A DNA stretch of 64,000 nucleotides from Symbiodinium sp. CCMP2592 (GCA_905221615.1 CAJNDT010003179.1:572311-636310); one strand, 5' to 3'. Counted from the stretch's first letter, positions 29,501 to 39,960 are shown. Notes: generated by a model from the sequence alone, not told the origin. Numbers and translations are program-made.

Positions 29501-32003
29501 CTTGATTCTCCTCGGGACACGAGAATCCTGAGCAAACGTGGCAAACGCAGCCTGAAATTGTCGCGATGACGGTGGAACCACGAATGCGCAGAAACACGTA
29601 TTCATGCCTCTCATTCAATACCATGGTTAAGGTTGCCATGATATGTTTTGTAGATTCTTCGTTCCCCATCTCAATACCTGTCTGACAGTATCATCCTTGA
29701 CATTGGCATGTGCACTTTCAGTATTCGCACCAGTTACTGATTGGCTGACGTTGTCATGACTTTTGGTGCCACGATCGCCGTGCCAGCAACTGTTCCAGCT
29801 GTGTTCATGACTACAGGAACCCCTAGTAGAAGAGTAGGTAACCTTTAACCTTTTTTGGGTAGTATAGTCCCCCATATTATCCTTATATGACCAAAAAGGT
29901 CAACCTTCAGCTCCCCATGATACTCGACAAGTAGGAACCTGCTGAAGCATCTCTTGGTCGTAAGCTATAGTCTCCATTGTAGTTCCTTCTTTTGGTTAAA
30001 CCAGTTATATATGAATGATCCTATAAGGTAACCCCAAAAAAGGAGCTACAATGGAGACTATAGGTAAGCTGTAACTAGCCAAACCCCCACAAATCTAAAC
30101 GAAGAAGTGACCATGGCAATCATTCTTCCTCTCTGAGCCTCCCTCTGCCCATGATCTGGCAGGTGGAACCGGCGAAGCTTTGATCTCTGTCGAAGGCTTT
30201 CGGCAGAAGTCGGAGACAGGTTTTAGGGTTAAAGTAGAAGCCAGAAAGTTGGAACGTCATCATCCTGATAGCCTTAAGGTAAAGTCAAAGGGGGGATTCT
30301 AGCAGTTATCATCCTAAATCCATGTTCCAACGTTCTGGGGTTCGCTATAATGGGAGAAGACGCCGTAGCTGCATGGTATAAGGTGTCATGTAGCTTGTCA
30401 GGTTGCTGTATCCGAGGATGGATGCTAATGCAACAAGGAGAGTGGATGAAATCCCTCCCATGCATCAGCACTGCGAACACGGATGTGATAGTCAAAGTCG
30501 CCACCATTCACCCAACACGCCTGACCACACCATCGGCATCATCACTACGCGCATCATAGTGTTGTTCTCATGCTCGTTGTCGCCACCAGCCTCATAACAA
30601 GATCGTTGTCGCGACTCTACGTACTGCTGCCACAGCTTCTGCTGCTGCCTTGACTGCAGCTGCTCGCAGTAACAATAAATTTGGAACCCTTACACGACGG
30701 CAGAAGCCACGGCAACGGCCATAAGAGAGGGCAAATCTAGGCACCTCATGTCCCTGTAATGACACTCCTTTGTGGCTAGACCCAACCCACCCTGATGAAC
30801 TCATCTCCTTTTTGGGGCCTAAATAATTTCCCCTCCTGTTTTTGGCGGGTTCCTTACTGAACACTAGGCCTCCCAGTGAGCCCTTTTTCCCTTTCTGTAC
30901 TCCCAGGTCCCTTATACAGTTACTCAATACCAAAAAGGGAGCCCTTTTTATTCCTAGGTTACTGGGCATCCTAGTAAATGTGGTATACTACACCCCAAAG
31001 CCCTATTCTAAGTATGAAGGCAGAACTCGATTATAGATCCCAAATAGACCCCTTTAAGGGAGCCCTATTCTAAGTATGAAGGCCCCTGTTCAGGTGGCAG
31101 CTGTGACAAAGAGATCGAATCCCAGCGCCTTGCTAAAGCATGCTTGCTACGCGTCTACGCCAAAGCGCGCGACAACGTCTCAGGCCAGGCTTGGGGAGGG
31201 TTTAGGGTTTGGGGTTTAGGGTTTAAGGTTCAGGGTTTAAGGTTTAGGGTTTCGGGTCTAGGGTTTATCAAAAAGGATTGTCTCGTTGCTGAAGCTGATG
31301 ATGCTCATGATCCTGCCGAGGATGATGTCGACTCTGACGGTGGTGGTGATGCTGATTCTAATGAGAAGATGATGCCTAGATGATGGTGATAATGGTGGTG
31401 ATGTGGTTGATGATGATGGTGAATGAGCTGATGGTTACCATCATATTGATCCTTACGATATTGGGGATGATGATGTTGATGACGATGACTCAGACACACG
31501 ACGGACCAAATTGGACCTTATATCGGATCATAGCAAGGACCCTTTATAATTCGTGGCATAGTTAGCATAGTTCTTTGGTGAGTTGGTGGCATGAGGCTGC
31601 CCGCTAGGGCTTTTGTATCAAAGACCCGACGGCAATATCCACAACAACTGTGAAAGACCCTGGCCCGAAGGGGGTTTAGGAGTTCAGGGTTTAGGGTTTA
31701 GGTGTTTAGCGTTTAGGGTACCTTAGGCCCCTAAGCTCCCCCAACGACACCCTAAAGTCGAAATCCTACTCCAACTGCACCCCGAAACCCCTACAGTAGA
31801 AGCCCAAAAGTTGGAAACCCAATAGCTTCAATCCTTAAAAGTCATGTATAAGGAATCCCAGCACTGTTTGGCCTAAATCCGGTTTCCAAATTTATGGGGT
31901 TTGCTGTAAACCATGTCAGGTGGCGCTGTGAAGCCCAAGGTGCCCGGACCGAGCCCCTCCCAGGGAGGAGCCAGGCCCGTTATGTCCAATATTGCCAACA
32001 TGG
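26528..32003 (+). CDS. Unrecognised multi-exon gene, internal part
   Basis: A chain of short GC-rich frames with AG|G-type boundaries. The pieces are 26528-26557 (ARMPKPSAEE, GT donor), 27105 to about 27161 (ELGATLRAIATFRRDLPQLK, GA donor or slightly later GT), 27955-28011 (KQIGTIADTLLGRGLDL, GC donor), 31094-31183 (GSCDKEIESQRLAKACLLRV then YAKARDNVS, GC donor) and 31920-32003 (GAVKPKVPGPSPSQGGARPV then MSNIANM, GT donor). The last two join exactly in phase 1. The first two join in phase 0. A link is missing between 28011 and 31094. Composition suggests a helical domain followed by a Pro/Gly/Ser linker. No family was recognised. Its acceptors at 26527, 31093 and 31919 lie 6-25 nt after hairpin elements. 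Confidence 0.45.
26696..26770 (+). repeat. Partial family M element
   Basis: GCTGAGTAGGTAACCTATAA then CCTTTTGGGAGT and GGTTAACCTTTTTGGGG. A shortened relative of 29828-29938. Confidence 0.5.
28012..29119. other. Unassigned stretch with possible further exons
   Basis: Frames at 28199-28350 (…TSEDLPTVRLGTARQSEG) and 28708-28917 (…KERRRFRDLLHAVRIQDSLL…) look protein-like, but no AG|G/GC chain could be fixed. A half family D element lies at 28366-28410. They may be exons of the 26.5-32 kb gene. Confidence 0.3.
29120..29430. repeat. GCGACTAAACGCG motif cluster in opposed orientation
   Basis: The reverse form appears at about 29122 (TTAAGTCGCATCG) and 29141 (TTTAGTCGCATCGATCGAG). The forward form GTGACTAAACGCG or GCGACTAAACGCG appears at about 29340, 29358 and 29397, and GCGACTTAACCCC at 29417. 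GATCGAG follows several copies. The motif is short and imperfect but too frequent here to be ordinary. Confidence 0.6.
29828..29938 (+). repeat. Inverted-repeat element, family M
   Basis: AGAAGAGTAGGTAACCTTTA then ACCTTTTTTGGG at the left, GACCAAAAAGGTCAACCTTC then TACTCGACAAGTAG at the right. Confidence 0.65.
29964..30067 (+). repeat. Inverted-repeat element, family I, copy 1
   Basis: CTATAGTCTCCATTGTAGTT at the left is the complement of CTACAATGGAGACTATAG at the right, with TTTGGTTAAACCAGTTATAT inside. Copy 2 is at 37741. Confidence 0.9.
30233..30347. repeat. Inverted-repeat element, family A, copy 2
   Basis: AGTAGAAGCCAGAAAGTTGG at the left, ATGTTCCAACGTTCTGGGG at the right, with CATCCTGATAGCCTTAAGG inside. 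A protein-like frame follows at 30383-30560, but its splice limits are unclear. Confidence 0.85.
30809..31087 (+). repeat. Family B element interrupted by a second inverted-repeat element
   Basis: Family B begins GGGGCCTAAATAATTTCC and its expected right parts, CCCAAAGCCCTATTCTAAGT and AAGGCCCCTG, appear only near 31000 and 31080. Between them lies a different hairpin, whose left end ACTAGGCCTCCCAGTGAGC pairs with TTACTGGGCATCCTAGT at the right (about 30860-30976). Confidence 0.65.
31200..31270. repeat. TTTAGGG-type tract
   Basis: Seven or more degenerate TTTAGGG/TTTAAGG units, starting shortly after the donor of exon 31094-31183. Confidence 0.8.
31294..31480. repeat. (GAT)n-rich tract
   Basis: Imperfect GAT/GGT triplets over almost 190 bp. 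They generate Asp-rich, Met-rich or His-rich frames depending on the reading. Likely intronic here, because exons 31094-31183 and 31920-32003 join across it. Confidence 0.75.
31793..31909. repeat. Inverted-repeat element, family A, copy 3
   Basis: ACAGTAGAAGCCCAAAAGTTG at the left, GTTTCCAAATTTATGGGG at the right, more diverged than the other copies. It ends 10 nt before the acceptor of exon 31920-32003. Confidence 0.75.
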
Positions 32004-32398
32004 GTACTACCTGTAAAGGGATCCTTAAGGAAAACAGGCACCTTAATCTAGAGAACTACCGATATAGAGTTTGGAAAAGTTGGTAAGTTTAGTTCCTTGA
32101 TCAAAAAAACCGGTATGACACCCAAACCCAGTTAAAATCATTCTAATCGTTAAGGCCGGTGTATTCGACCTCTTCACATATTCAGGGTTTGGGGTTTAAT
32201 GCTTCTGGAGTTTGGATTGTGGTCTCGAGTTCCGGATGTGGGCCAAAGGCTTTTAGAGCTTAGGGTTGCGCATCTCGTAGAGGGATCCAGCAATTTAAAG
32301 GATCTAGCGGGGGGTGGTGCAAGATGGCCATTCGTTACGGATGCGCATGCATAGGAGTACTTCTGCCAGCGCACACCAATGCACAGACTCCTCCTATG

Positions 32399-32426
32399 TA
32401 TGTATATATATATATATATATATACT
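32399..32426. repeat. (TA)n microsatellite abutting a start codon
   Basis: TGTATATATA-type run ending directly at the ATG of the next gene. Confidence 0.9.
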
Positions 32427-33422
32427 ATGGCTCAAGAGTATCGTGGGAACTCAGGTTCGCTTAATAGGACCACGGACATGTTTCCGGGACCCCTGGTCCC
32501 TGCACCCTCGCAGACCTTGTGCCTTAGTTCAGTGGAGTCTGCTGTCCCTGAGCCTTTGAGTTTTGCCACCGTTGTAGATGCGAGCTCCGATGAGGAGGAC
32601 CTACCGAGGAATCGAGACATGGAGCCCAGGTGGATGCAGCCATACGAGGTCCCGTCCGGACCTGATGGTGTGGTAGAAAACCGTGCCCTACGCATACTCA
32701 AATACCCGACCCCTCCTGACAGGTCCCACATTCTCAAGCTTTTTCGTTTGCTTCCGGCTGGGATCCTCAAAGCGAGTGCTCATGGACCATACATTGTAGC
32801 GGGGGCTTCGCCACGTACCAGATCAGATGTCCTGCAGTTCACCAAGCGTTTCCCGCTGTTCTGCCTAGTGGTCACCAAGTACCTTGCACATGTATGCCCA
32901 ACTCATCACTACACCACCTTTGTGATTCGCCAGGGGTGCTACGATGTAGTTCATAGGGATATTCGTAACGGACCCACGCAGGCTGCAGTCGTGGCGCTCA
33001 GTGACACTAAGGACGATGAGGGTATTTGGGTTCAGGACAGGGTTGGATCGGTTTCCAAAACTTTCAAAGGGATGCCACTTTTGGGGACCGTTTTCAGTAT
33101 CAGGGCGCCCCACATCTTCGATTCCCGGCAGCTTTTGCACGCAGGTCATGCCACTAGCGATCCCACCAACCGTGTCATCCTAGTAGCATTCTCGACTCTC
33201 TACGCAAGCACACTGTCTTGGTGGGTGGATGAAGAGCTGAGGGATTTAGGATTTCGGTTGCCTAGCCTCGTCATGCTTAGATCAGCGACTTTGGGGTGCG
33301 CGCACTGTCAAACCAAGCGTCTCAAACAACTCACCATGCGACAGGCCCTAGAGCTCTCTGCAACAGTACGTGACCAGCATGACGTCATAGTTGTTACGCA
33401 ACGAGACGAACCCGAACAGTAG
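32427..33422 (+). CDS. 2-oxoglutarate/Fe(II) dioxygenase-like protein, probably from a dinoflagellate retroelement
   Basis: An uninterrupted frame of 331 codons from ATG at 32427 to TAG. A frame extends upstream through the TA repeat, but that Tyr/Ile stretch is not protein-like. Residues are numbered from this ATG. H176-R-D178 (context VVHRDIRNGPTQ) is followed by H238 or H241 (LLHAGHA) and R249 (NRVILVAFS). This H-x-D … H … R order and spacing is that of 2-oxoglutarate/iron oxygenases, including the TET/JBP group. From memory, similar segments occur in dinoflagellate copia-like polyproteins. A low-complexity, acidic N-terminus (SSDEEDLPRNRDMEPRW) precedes it. No reverse transcriptase or integrase was found next to it, so it is a fragment or a domesticated piece. 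The first bases, TATGGCTCAAG, also resemble the 3' end of the spliced leader. Function is inferred. Confidence 0.55.
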   Translation: MAQEYRGNSGSLNRTTDMFPGPLVPAPSQTLCLSSVESAVPEPLSFATVVDASSDEEDLPRNRDMEPRWMQPYEVPSGPDGVVENRALRILKYPTPPDRSHILKLFRLLPAGILKASAHGPYIVAGASPRTRSDVLQFTKRFPLFCLVVTKYLAHVCPTHHYTTFVIRQGCYDVVHRDIRNGPTQAAVVALSDTKDDEGIWVQDRVGSVSKTFKGMPLLGTVFSIRAPHIFDSRQLLHAGHATSDPTNRVILVAFSTLYASTLSWWVDEELRDLGFRLPSLVMLRSATLGCAHCQTKRLKQLTMRQALELSATVRDQHDVIVVTQRDEPEQ

Positions 33423-36400
33423 GCAGCAGGTTCCAGGTGATGCTTGGCGGCACGAGGGCAGAAACGGCAAACTGAAGGTGTTCTCTTTTCTTAGGCCAGG
33501 CCTCAGGTTCCAGGTGATTCTCGGCGCCTTGGCTGCAAGTGGATGCGTGCAACATGCATCCGTACTACCTGAAAACACTTTGCTGCTTTGCTCCTTTTTG
33601 CACTGCTTTGCCACTTGCCCTGCTGCTTTGCACTGTTCTCCTTGTTTTTGCACTGCGCACTGCCCTCCTTGCCTTGTACTCTGAGGTTTCGTTTTCACTC
33701 CTTGCACTGATACTGTCTGTCTGTTCTGGCCTTCTCCGAGCGCCCTACCCTTCGTTCGTTACGTCGTCGTTTTCCTAGTTCTGGCACCATGACCTCAGGC
33801 ATTCGTCGTTTAAGACAAACCACAGGCAATCGTCGTTTAAGGCAAACCACTAACCCACGCCATCGCCGATGCCATGGAGCCATGTGCTACAACTCTGGCG
33901 ATGACCTGTATGGCTTCGATGATGCTGCATGAACACACAATGGCTGTCGAAAGTCCGCAGGTGAACAGCCTTTCTGAACGGTTTTGCAGCGTTGGCAGCA
34001 TCTTCTATCTGTATGAGTGCTGGATGCAGCTCTGGAGACGTACTGTTTGTTTCGCTGTCTTTCCTGGGCTGGGATCTCCCTGCTACCGGCCATCAGGCCA
34101 TCTGTCTGCAAGGAGGCTGTGCCGAGCAACAGTGCAGGAACCCTCTCGTGATCTGCGCTCAGCGACTCTGTGGACCCTGCTGTGTGTGCTGAGTTCCGAC
34201 AAAGCTACAAACTGGAGAGCTGCCGGCGCGTGACTGAGGGCGCCACAGGTGCGAATGCCTTTGAACATATGTGAGCTTGGCGACGGGGGCAGACAATGCT
34301 AGTCTTTGCAAGTGCCTCCCACACAGTGTGCTCGCTGCGCTCGGGGTCTTGAGCCCAAGCGAGCACAAGCACTGGGCGTTTTGGCCAATGAGGCCGCCAT
34401 TTCACGTCTGAGGGGCTGGGAGCTACAGACGTTTCTGACTTCGGGCGTCCTGCTCATGACATAGCCATGGCCCGGAGTGCCACACCATGACCGCCTCGTC
34501 GCTTTCTGATCCGGCAGCCTGCTTATGCAAGAAAACAGAAGACCTCGAAACAAGAAATGTGACAGATGCTACGGGGCAGCATCGAAGTAGCTTAGCTTGG
34601 AGGTCGACGTCTTGTATGGCTTGAAGTTAGTGTTGTATCTTTTTGTTGGCAGCATAGTCGATCTCCCGTATGAGTAGGACGGTCCTGCAAGTACTCTGTG
34701 GCTCTAACTTAGTGTTGCATCGCTGTTGTACCTAGAGGCCCGTCCTTCACTGCAGCCTTGGTAGAACCCTTTTCCTGGCACTGTGAACTGTACTGTCCTT
34801 GCACTTGCTCGCACTGCCTTTTCAACCTTGGTGTAGCTGACATTGTTTTCCGGCTTGGTCCCTACCACAGCATGTTTTCTACTGGGGTCGTGTTGTAGGG
34901 TGTGGGTTTCGGTTGCCTGGTTGTTGGAGTGTCGGTGGGGGGCCGGATATATGGAGGACGCTGTCGAGCTGTGACGATAGGTCCTCGCAACCTCAGAACG
35001 CTTGTCACCTGCCATGCAGTCGCCAGACATGCCATGCGGGAGCCAAAAAAATATATATATATATATAGGTACCTGGAGCTCGAAGACACAGATATGACAC
35101 CCTGTATCCCAAGCCCGGCAAGAAATCCACCTCAACCGCCCCCAACCCTTAGTGGAGTTTCTCTAGAGACTCTAGAGGCCTTGAGCTATGTGCTTCGCCT
35201 GGATCTTCAAAGATCCCCCAAACCCTGCCGGAAAGCCCCCCATCCCCCCTCCTAGGAGTTTGAGGGTCCCCTGTTTTGCCAGAGGCTTGCTATGGAGGAG
35301 TGGGTGGAAACACAAAAAGCAGTGCCTCGGCTAGAGTTTATATAAGTATGTTTTCGATACTAGGGTGCACTGCAGCTTCAGGGTTTACGGGATTTTGTAC
35401 ATCAATCCTGATAGAACATACAATAATACGACCACATATATATATATATATATATATACATAATATTATGTCATATTGTTTTATATCATATCATATTATA
35501 TTATATGTATGTTTGTCTGTATACATATGTATGTAGAAAATATACTGCCAGCTCCGGGCACTGAAGCCCCAACTCCCAAATCCGAGACTTCTGAGCTCTT
35601 GAGAACAAGAGACTGAGGCCAAGGGTTGACCCCTGGAGCCCGAACGAGCTTGTCACTTCTCTAAGCACTCTTAGCATTCTGATCAAAAGTTCTCCTGTTT
35701 GAAGGTATCACTATACAAGTATCATACTGATATCTTCAAGCCGGAGAATTTTTCTGATCAGAATGCTCAGTACCTGGTTAGCTAAGTTACAAGTTGTCTA
35801 GTTGTGACGCCTCTCGCGACTTCCCACTTGCCCAGCCCAGGTTTGGGACTATTTCTTTGGGGAGCCTACCGGCCCAAACTACTTGTTTCCGGAGCCTACG
35901 GGACCAACTACGCCCGCCCAGGGAGGAGCAAGGCAAGGGGATCAAACTGAAGTTGGTCCGAGGGTTAACGGTTAGGCCCAGGGTTGATCTTGCTTTAGGG
36001 TTTAGGGGTTTAGGGTTCAAAAAAGGGTTCATCATTCAGTACAAACGCTCTGCGCAGTGGAGGCTGGCAGCCGAGGAGCTCAATGCTACAGGTGTGTGGC
36101 TGCGTGGTCAAGCTCCTTTGCTGCACTTCAGCAAGCAGGTAGTCAACCGTGCTCCCTGGTTGCGGCCGGTTGTGGTGATAATTTACTACATTATTCTGAT
36201 ACGACTACGAATACTAGTACGAAGACTTTTACGACTATTAAGCACAAACACACATCTTGGGGATCATTTTGACACACTGAGGCGAACCAGCTCTTCTGCA
36301 GCTTCGTGAATTCATTTGGCCTTGATGGCCGCAGTTGCCGTATTGGCTGCATCTGAGGAAACCTCAGAAAAAAGCCAGCCCCAAAGTGGTCTCCAGAAGC

Positions 36401-37259
36401 ATCCGCGTTGCGGATTTAGGGTCAAACTCAAGGTGCTACTTAGATCCCCATAACCTACCTTTAAATTTTTGGGGTTCTTATAGTTCAGTAGGAATCGGAA
36501 AGCTTAACCTTTCATTTCTGTGGCTTATTGGGTAAGTAAGGTTATTAGGCAGGCCCATGCTAAGCAGCATCCATGAGAGCTGCTTTGACCTTGTCGTTGA
36601 AAACACAGATTCGATTGAACGAGCCTCATTCCGCCGAAGTTTCGTCGGCAAAAGGCAAAAGAGAGTTCGAGTTTTGTTAGCAGATGCTTTTGCTGTTTTC
36701 GGAGCCTAAGATTGCAGAGGCTGCGGCATGGCGAAGTCTGCAGAAGACTTGTCTTGAGTTTGCAAGAGTGTATCATGTGAAGTGAGGACCAATGGAATCC
36801 TGAAAGCGACAGTGAAGTTAAGCTCTATAGCGCATAGAGACAGGACAGTTTGCCCGTTCTCCTCTCACTATGCTCATTCTGGGTGTTCCATTGCGATCGG
36901 GCGAGAGTGCACCACCTCCACCGAAAAAATATGTTTGACTCTTGGTGTCCGTGAGGCCACAGGTACCACTGACTCGTTGTGGGCCGTGGCAGAGATGTGC
37001 AAGGAATCGCCGATGCTGCAGGCAGGAGCGGTGTGGTGTTCACATAGTTTGGTCCGGTGGGTGTCCGACGCCGTATGCACGCTGACCCCAATCCAAGACC
37101 TGCTCATCTGCAACGCATCATGGAACTTTATTGCAAAGGCCCACAATAAACGACCGCGAGTTTAAGAATCCGAGCTGCGATGGAGACTTGGAGCTTGCCT
37201 GAAACACAAACTAACCCAGCAGAGCATCTTGTGCTTCGATGGTTCAGGGTCATGTAAGG
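33423..37259. other. Repeat and low-complexity stretch without an assigned gene
   Basis: 33560-33690 is TTTGCACTGCTTTGC-type low-complexity DNA. TA microsatellites lie at 35048-35066 and 35434-35460. A frame at 36027-36180 (…YKRSAQWRLAAEELNATGVW…) and one at 36782-37165 (127 codons) look moderately protein-like. They lack recognisable domains, and opposing frames are open over the second. Confidence 0.35.
35672..35768. repeat. Inverted-repeat element, family P (single copy)
   Basis: AGCATTCTGATCAAAAGTTC then TCCTGTTTGAAG at the left pairs with CTTCAAGCCGGAGAATTTTT then CTGATCAGAATGCT at the right. Confidence 0.85.
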
Positions 37260-37364
37260 GGGCCTAAATAATTACCTAAAGCTATCTTTTCGGTGTTCCT
37301 GATTATAAGTATAGTAATTATAATGGGCCCCAATACCCTACTCTAATTAATATTTAGTCCCCTA
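37260..37364 (+). repeat. Inverted-repeat element, family B
   Basis: GGGCCTAAATAATTACC at the left, TTTTCGGTGTTCCTGATTAT inside, CCCCAATACCCTACTCTAA and TAGTCCCC at the right. Confidence 0.75.
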
Positions 37365-37740
37365 TGGTTACGTCCTCCTGAAAGACTGAAGGACCCTATA
37401 GTAACACCATGGTATGCCTCAAGCCCTTCAGGGCTCCCGGTATCCTTCCAAACCAGTCGATTCCTCGTCATGGTGAGGCCCCTACTATGGCGCGACGCCA
37501 ACTTTCTACACCGGGAGACCTTGAATCCTAAACCATAGATAAACCCTCAAAACCCTGGACCCTTACATAAACCCTCTTTTCTATGTGGAGCCTTGCCTGC
37601 CGTGTGCGCGTGTGAGCGTCGAAACCCTGTTTTCTGGACTACTCCCAACTAGCGCAGTCTCCGCAGACCCCGAACCACATGCCTCGCCTGGATTGTCCGA
37701 GTCCCTAAGCCCCAGACTCCCTGGACCCTTAAACCCTATA

Positions 37741-37849
37741 CCTGTAGTCTCCATTGTAGTTCCTTTATTTGGTTTAACCAGTTATATATTAAGGATCCTA
37801 TACTATAAGTCAACCCAGAAAGGAACTACATGGGAGACTATAGGTAAGC
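37741..37849 (+). repeat. Inverted-repeat element, family I, copy 2
   Basis: CTGTAGTCTCCATTGTAGTT at the left, AACTACATGGGAGACTATAGG at the right. The centre is nearly identical to copy 1. It ends 14 nt before a predicted exon. Confidence 0.9.
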
Positions 37850-37863
37850 CCCCAGTTTTACAG

Positions 37864-37928
37864 GGAGTGCTTCCTGTGCTGGTGGTGCGACTGGCGAAGA
37901 CCGCTCCCCAGCTCACGCCGGAGGCGAG
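37864..37928 (+). CDS. Predicted internal exon, unknown protein
   Basis: CAG|G at 37863 opens GVLPVLVVRLAKTAPQLTPE and closes at GCGAG|GT, a canonical donor. It is 65 nt long, phase 0 in and 2 out. GC-rich with a hydrophobic start. Product unknown and no partner exon fixed. Confidence 0.42.
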
Positions 37929-38145
37929 GTAATCTTGCGCGCACTTGTTTTTTTTGTAGAAAGCCCATAGGTTTTTAGGCTTTTTGAAAAACGAAGGTTG
38001 TAGAACTAGAGTAACTAATGGTCTTGCCTGGGGTTCCTTATTATGGCTATGGTGTCATCGACGCCAAACCGAAGCCCTATTTTAGTGAATCTGGTCCCAT
38101 GCGAATCCCTAGCACAAGTCTGATGCAAAATGTTTGCTTACGTCA

Positions 38146-38265
38146 AAGGGGAAAAGGAGGGAGGACCCTTACCCTATAATGGGCTATATGATGGGTATAT
38201 AATAGCTATATTAAGGGTATAAAAACCTAGGGGTCCTTATTAAGGGTCCCTCCTTTTACCCTTGG
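38146..38265 (-). repeat. Inverted-repeat element, family E, copy 3 (reversed)
   Basis: GGGGAAAAGGAGGGAGGACC … TAAGGGTCCCTCCTTTTACC. The centre GGGCTATATGATGGGTATAT is the reverse complement of copies 1 and 2. Confidence 0.88.
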
Positions 38266-38278
38266 ATTACGGTGAAAG

Positions 38279-38339
38279 ATTCGGGTCCGCATGACCGGTT
38301 CGAGTCGGCACGTCGTTTTCGTGCTCTCAATCGACTGCA
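38279..38339 (+). CDS. Weak predicted exon, unknown protein
   Basis: After a family E hairpin, AAG|A opens IRVRMTGSSRHVVFVLSIDC and meets a GT donor (TGCA|GTAAG). The acceptor lacks the usual following G. Confidence 0.3.
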
Positions 38340-38400
38340 GTAAGGGCCACCATCCTAAGCCTAAGTGCCGGCCCTGAGGTAGTCCCTTCCCCTAACATTG

Positions 38401-38492
38401 CCCATAGGCCCCACAGTAGTTCCTTTTTGGGATTACATTATGGGATTATAAGTATGAACCCCGAAAAGGAACTACTATGAGGCCTATGGGTA
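38401..38492 (+). repeat. Inverted-repeat element, family C, copy 1
   Basis: CCCATAGGCCCCACAGTAGT then TCCTTTTTGGG at the left, GAACTACTATGAGGCCTATG at the right. The family has seven copies in the window. Confidence 0.9.
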
Positions 38493-39126
38493 AAGCCCTC
38501 CTAGTTTTCAAAGACTCTGGGCTTCGAATCTTTGCGGTTTCGGGCCCACAATTGAAAAGTAATGGTTTAGGGGTTAGGGTTTAGGGGTTTAGGGTTTGTG
38601 CTGAAAAAGGGCTTAGGGAACATTAATGGGGAGCTAGGGTTGGATGAGGTTTAGTAGAGCCCAAGACTACACTAGTGCTAAACCGATTACAAGGCTTGTA
38701 AGGGCTTTAGGGTTTTCGGGTTTAGGGCTTTAGGGATTTAAGGCTTCAAGCTGCAGGCTCAGGGCTTCAGTCAGTGTTTAGGGCCTAATTAAAGGCTCAG
38801 GGTGGTAGGGTATCTCTTTCAGCAGTTAGTCCACCTATCTGACCCACACCCAGCCCCCTAGTATTGACACTCGGCGCTGGAGTTCAGGTTCTTAGATTGG
38901 GGAGTGGGGAGGGGGGCCGGGGCAGGGATTCTAACAACAATGTGCATAATATTGGGAATGTTCACAATGTTGTTTTTCTCAACATTAAAACTGCATAAAT
39001 CTAGCCCAGCCCCTGAAGCCAGGAAACACTTAGCAATCTTTGGTCCATCGGGGCACTTCGAGCGCAGTTCAAGGCGGGTGACAGGGAGAAGGGGGGCGAG
39101 AACAGTTTGTTGTTGCTGAGTTTAAG

Positions 39127-39265
39127 GTGAAGCGCAGTGTCAGTGGTATGGGTTCAGAGTTGGAGGTGCAGAGTATGATGCTGGCTTTAGATCTGGCATC
39201 AGCAGCAGTCAAAGCATGCGTGCTGCAGTGCAGACACCTGCAGCTGCAACTATGCAAGAGTTTAG
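39127..39265 (+). CDS. Predicted internal exon, unknown helical protein
   Basis: AAG|G opens a frame of 46 codons: VKRSVSGMGSELEVQSMMLA, then LDLASAAVKACVLQCRHLQL, ending before TTTAG|GA (a GA donor). Strongly helix-forming, GC-balanced and clearly unlike the surrounding TTTAGGG text. No family recognised. A minus-strand frame overlaps the end of it. Confidence 0.38.
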
Positions 39266-39869
39266 GAGAACCCGAGAATCTCGATCATGGTGTCCATTAA
39301 AGCTATGGCAGTACGGAAAAGCCGATGCTGAAGAAGCTGGTCAGTCATGAAAGCTACCATCGATTGCAGCACGCATGTCAATGTGTCAGCCACCTCCATA
39401 GGCTTACGATGAGCTTTAGGGTCATCGTCATCATTCAAATTTGCAGCCCTCTTATTCTTCATCGTGGAGCATCCCCGCATCTCTACTTTCGTATTATGAT
39501 CGGTGAATACTGCAATGGTAACAGTATAGTGCACTTAACTTGCTCTCAGTACCACTGCCGGCTTCGTCGCACCGAAGGACCTTCAGATCAACATGGCTCC
39601 GCTTGTTGCCTTTCTTGGCAACAAGCTTTCGAAGGCCGGGCAAAACATGACCAGCAGGTCTTTGAGGGGATGGAATTCTTTTCCGGAGGCAAAAGGGGGA
39701 TGTGCGAGGGGGTTTCCGGTAATGGGGAACTATGAGGGTGCCGCCACAAGCGTTGCAGTCTCCCCAGCATGTGTCGATCTTCGGATTAAGTTATGGGCCT
39801 GCGCGAGAGAGGAAGCGACGAAACAGGTTCCAGAGATAAGGTTTTCAAGTTGAAGCTTCGATGGCACTG

Positions 39870-39960
39870 CTTACCTTTGGTTAGTAGGGAATGGAAGAAT
39901 GGAAGCAATAGTAGTTATAATTGTACCCCATGCCTCCATTCCCTACTAACCGAAGGTAAG
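39870..39960. repeat. Inverted-repeat element, family O
   Basis: CTTACCTTTGGTTAGTAGGG then AATGGAAG at the left is the near-perfect complement of CCATTCCCTACTAACCGAAG then GTAAG at the right. Related to the element at 3651. Confidence 0.9.

Noticed and set aside
39262-39534. 90-codon minus-strand frame with a hydrophobic C-terminal part
   Set aside because: It looks somewhat protein-like, but no splice context or family was found and a plus-strand exon candidate lies against it. Not firm enough to list as a gene.
39658-39688. Tiny exon reading VFEGMEFFSG with CAG|G and GAG|GC borders
   Set aside because: Resembles a motif of some dinoflagellate proteins, but ten residues are too few to support a call and no neighbour exon was found.
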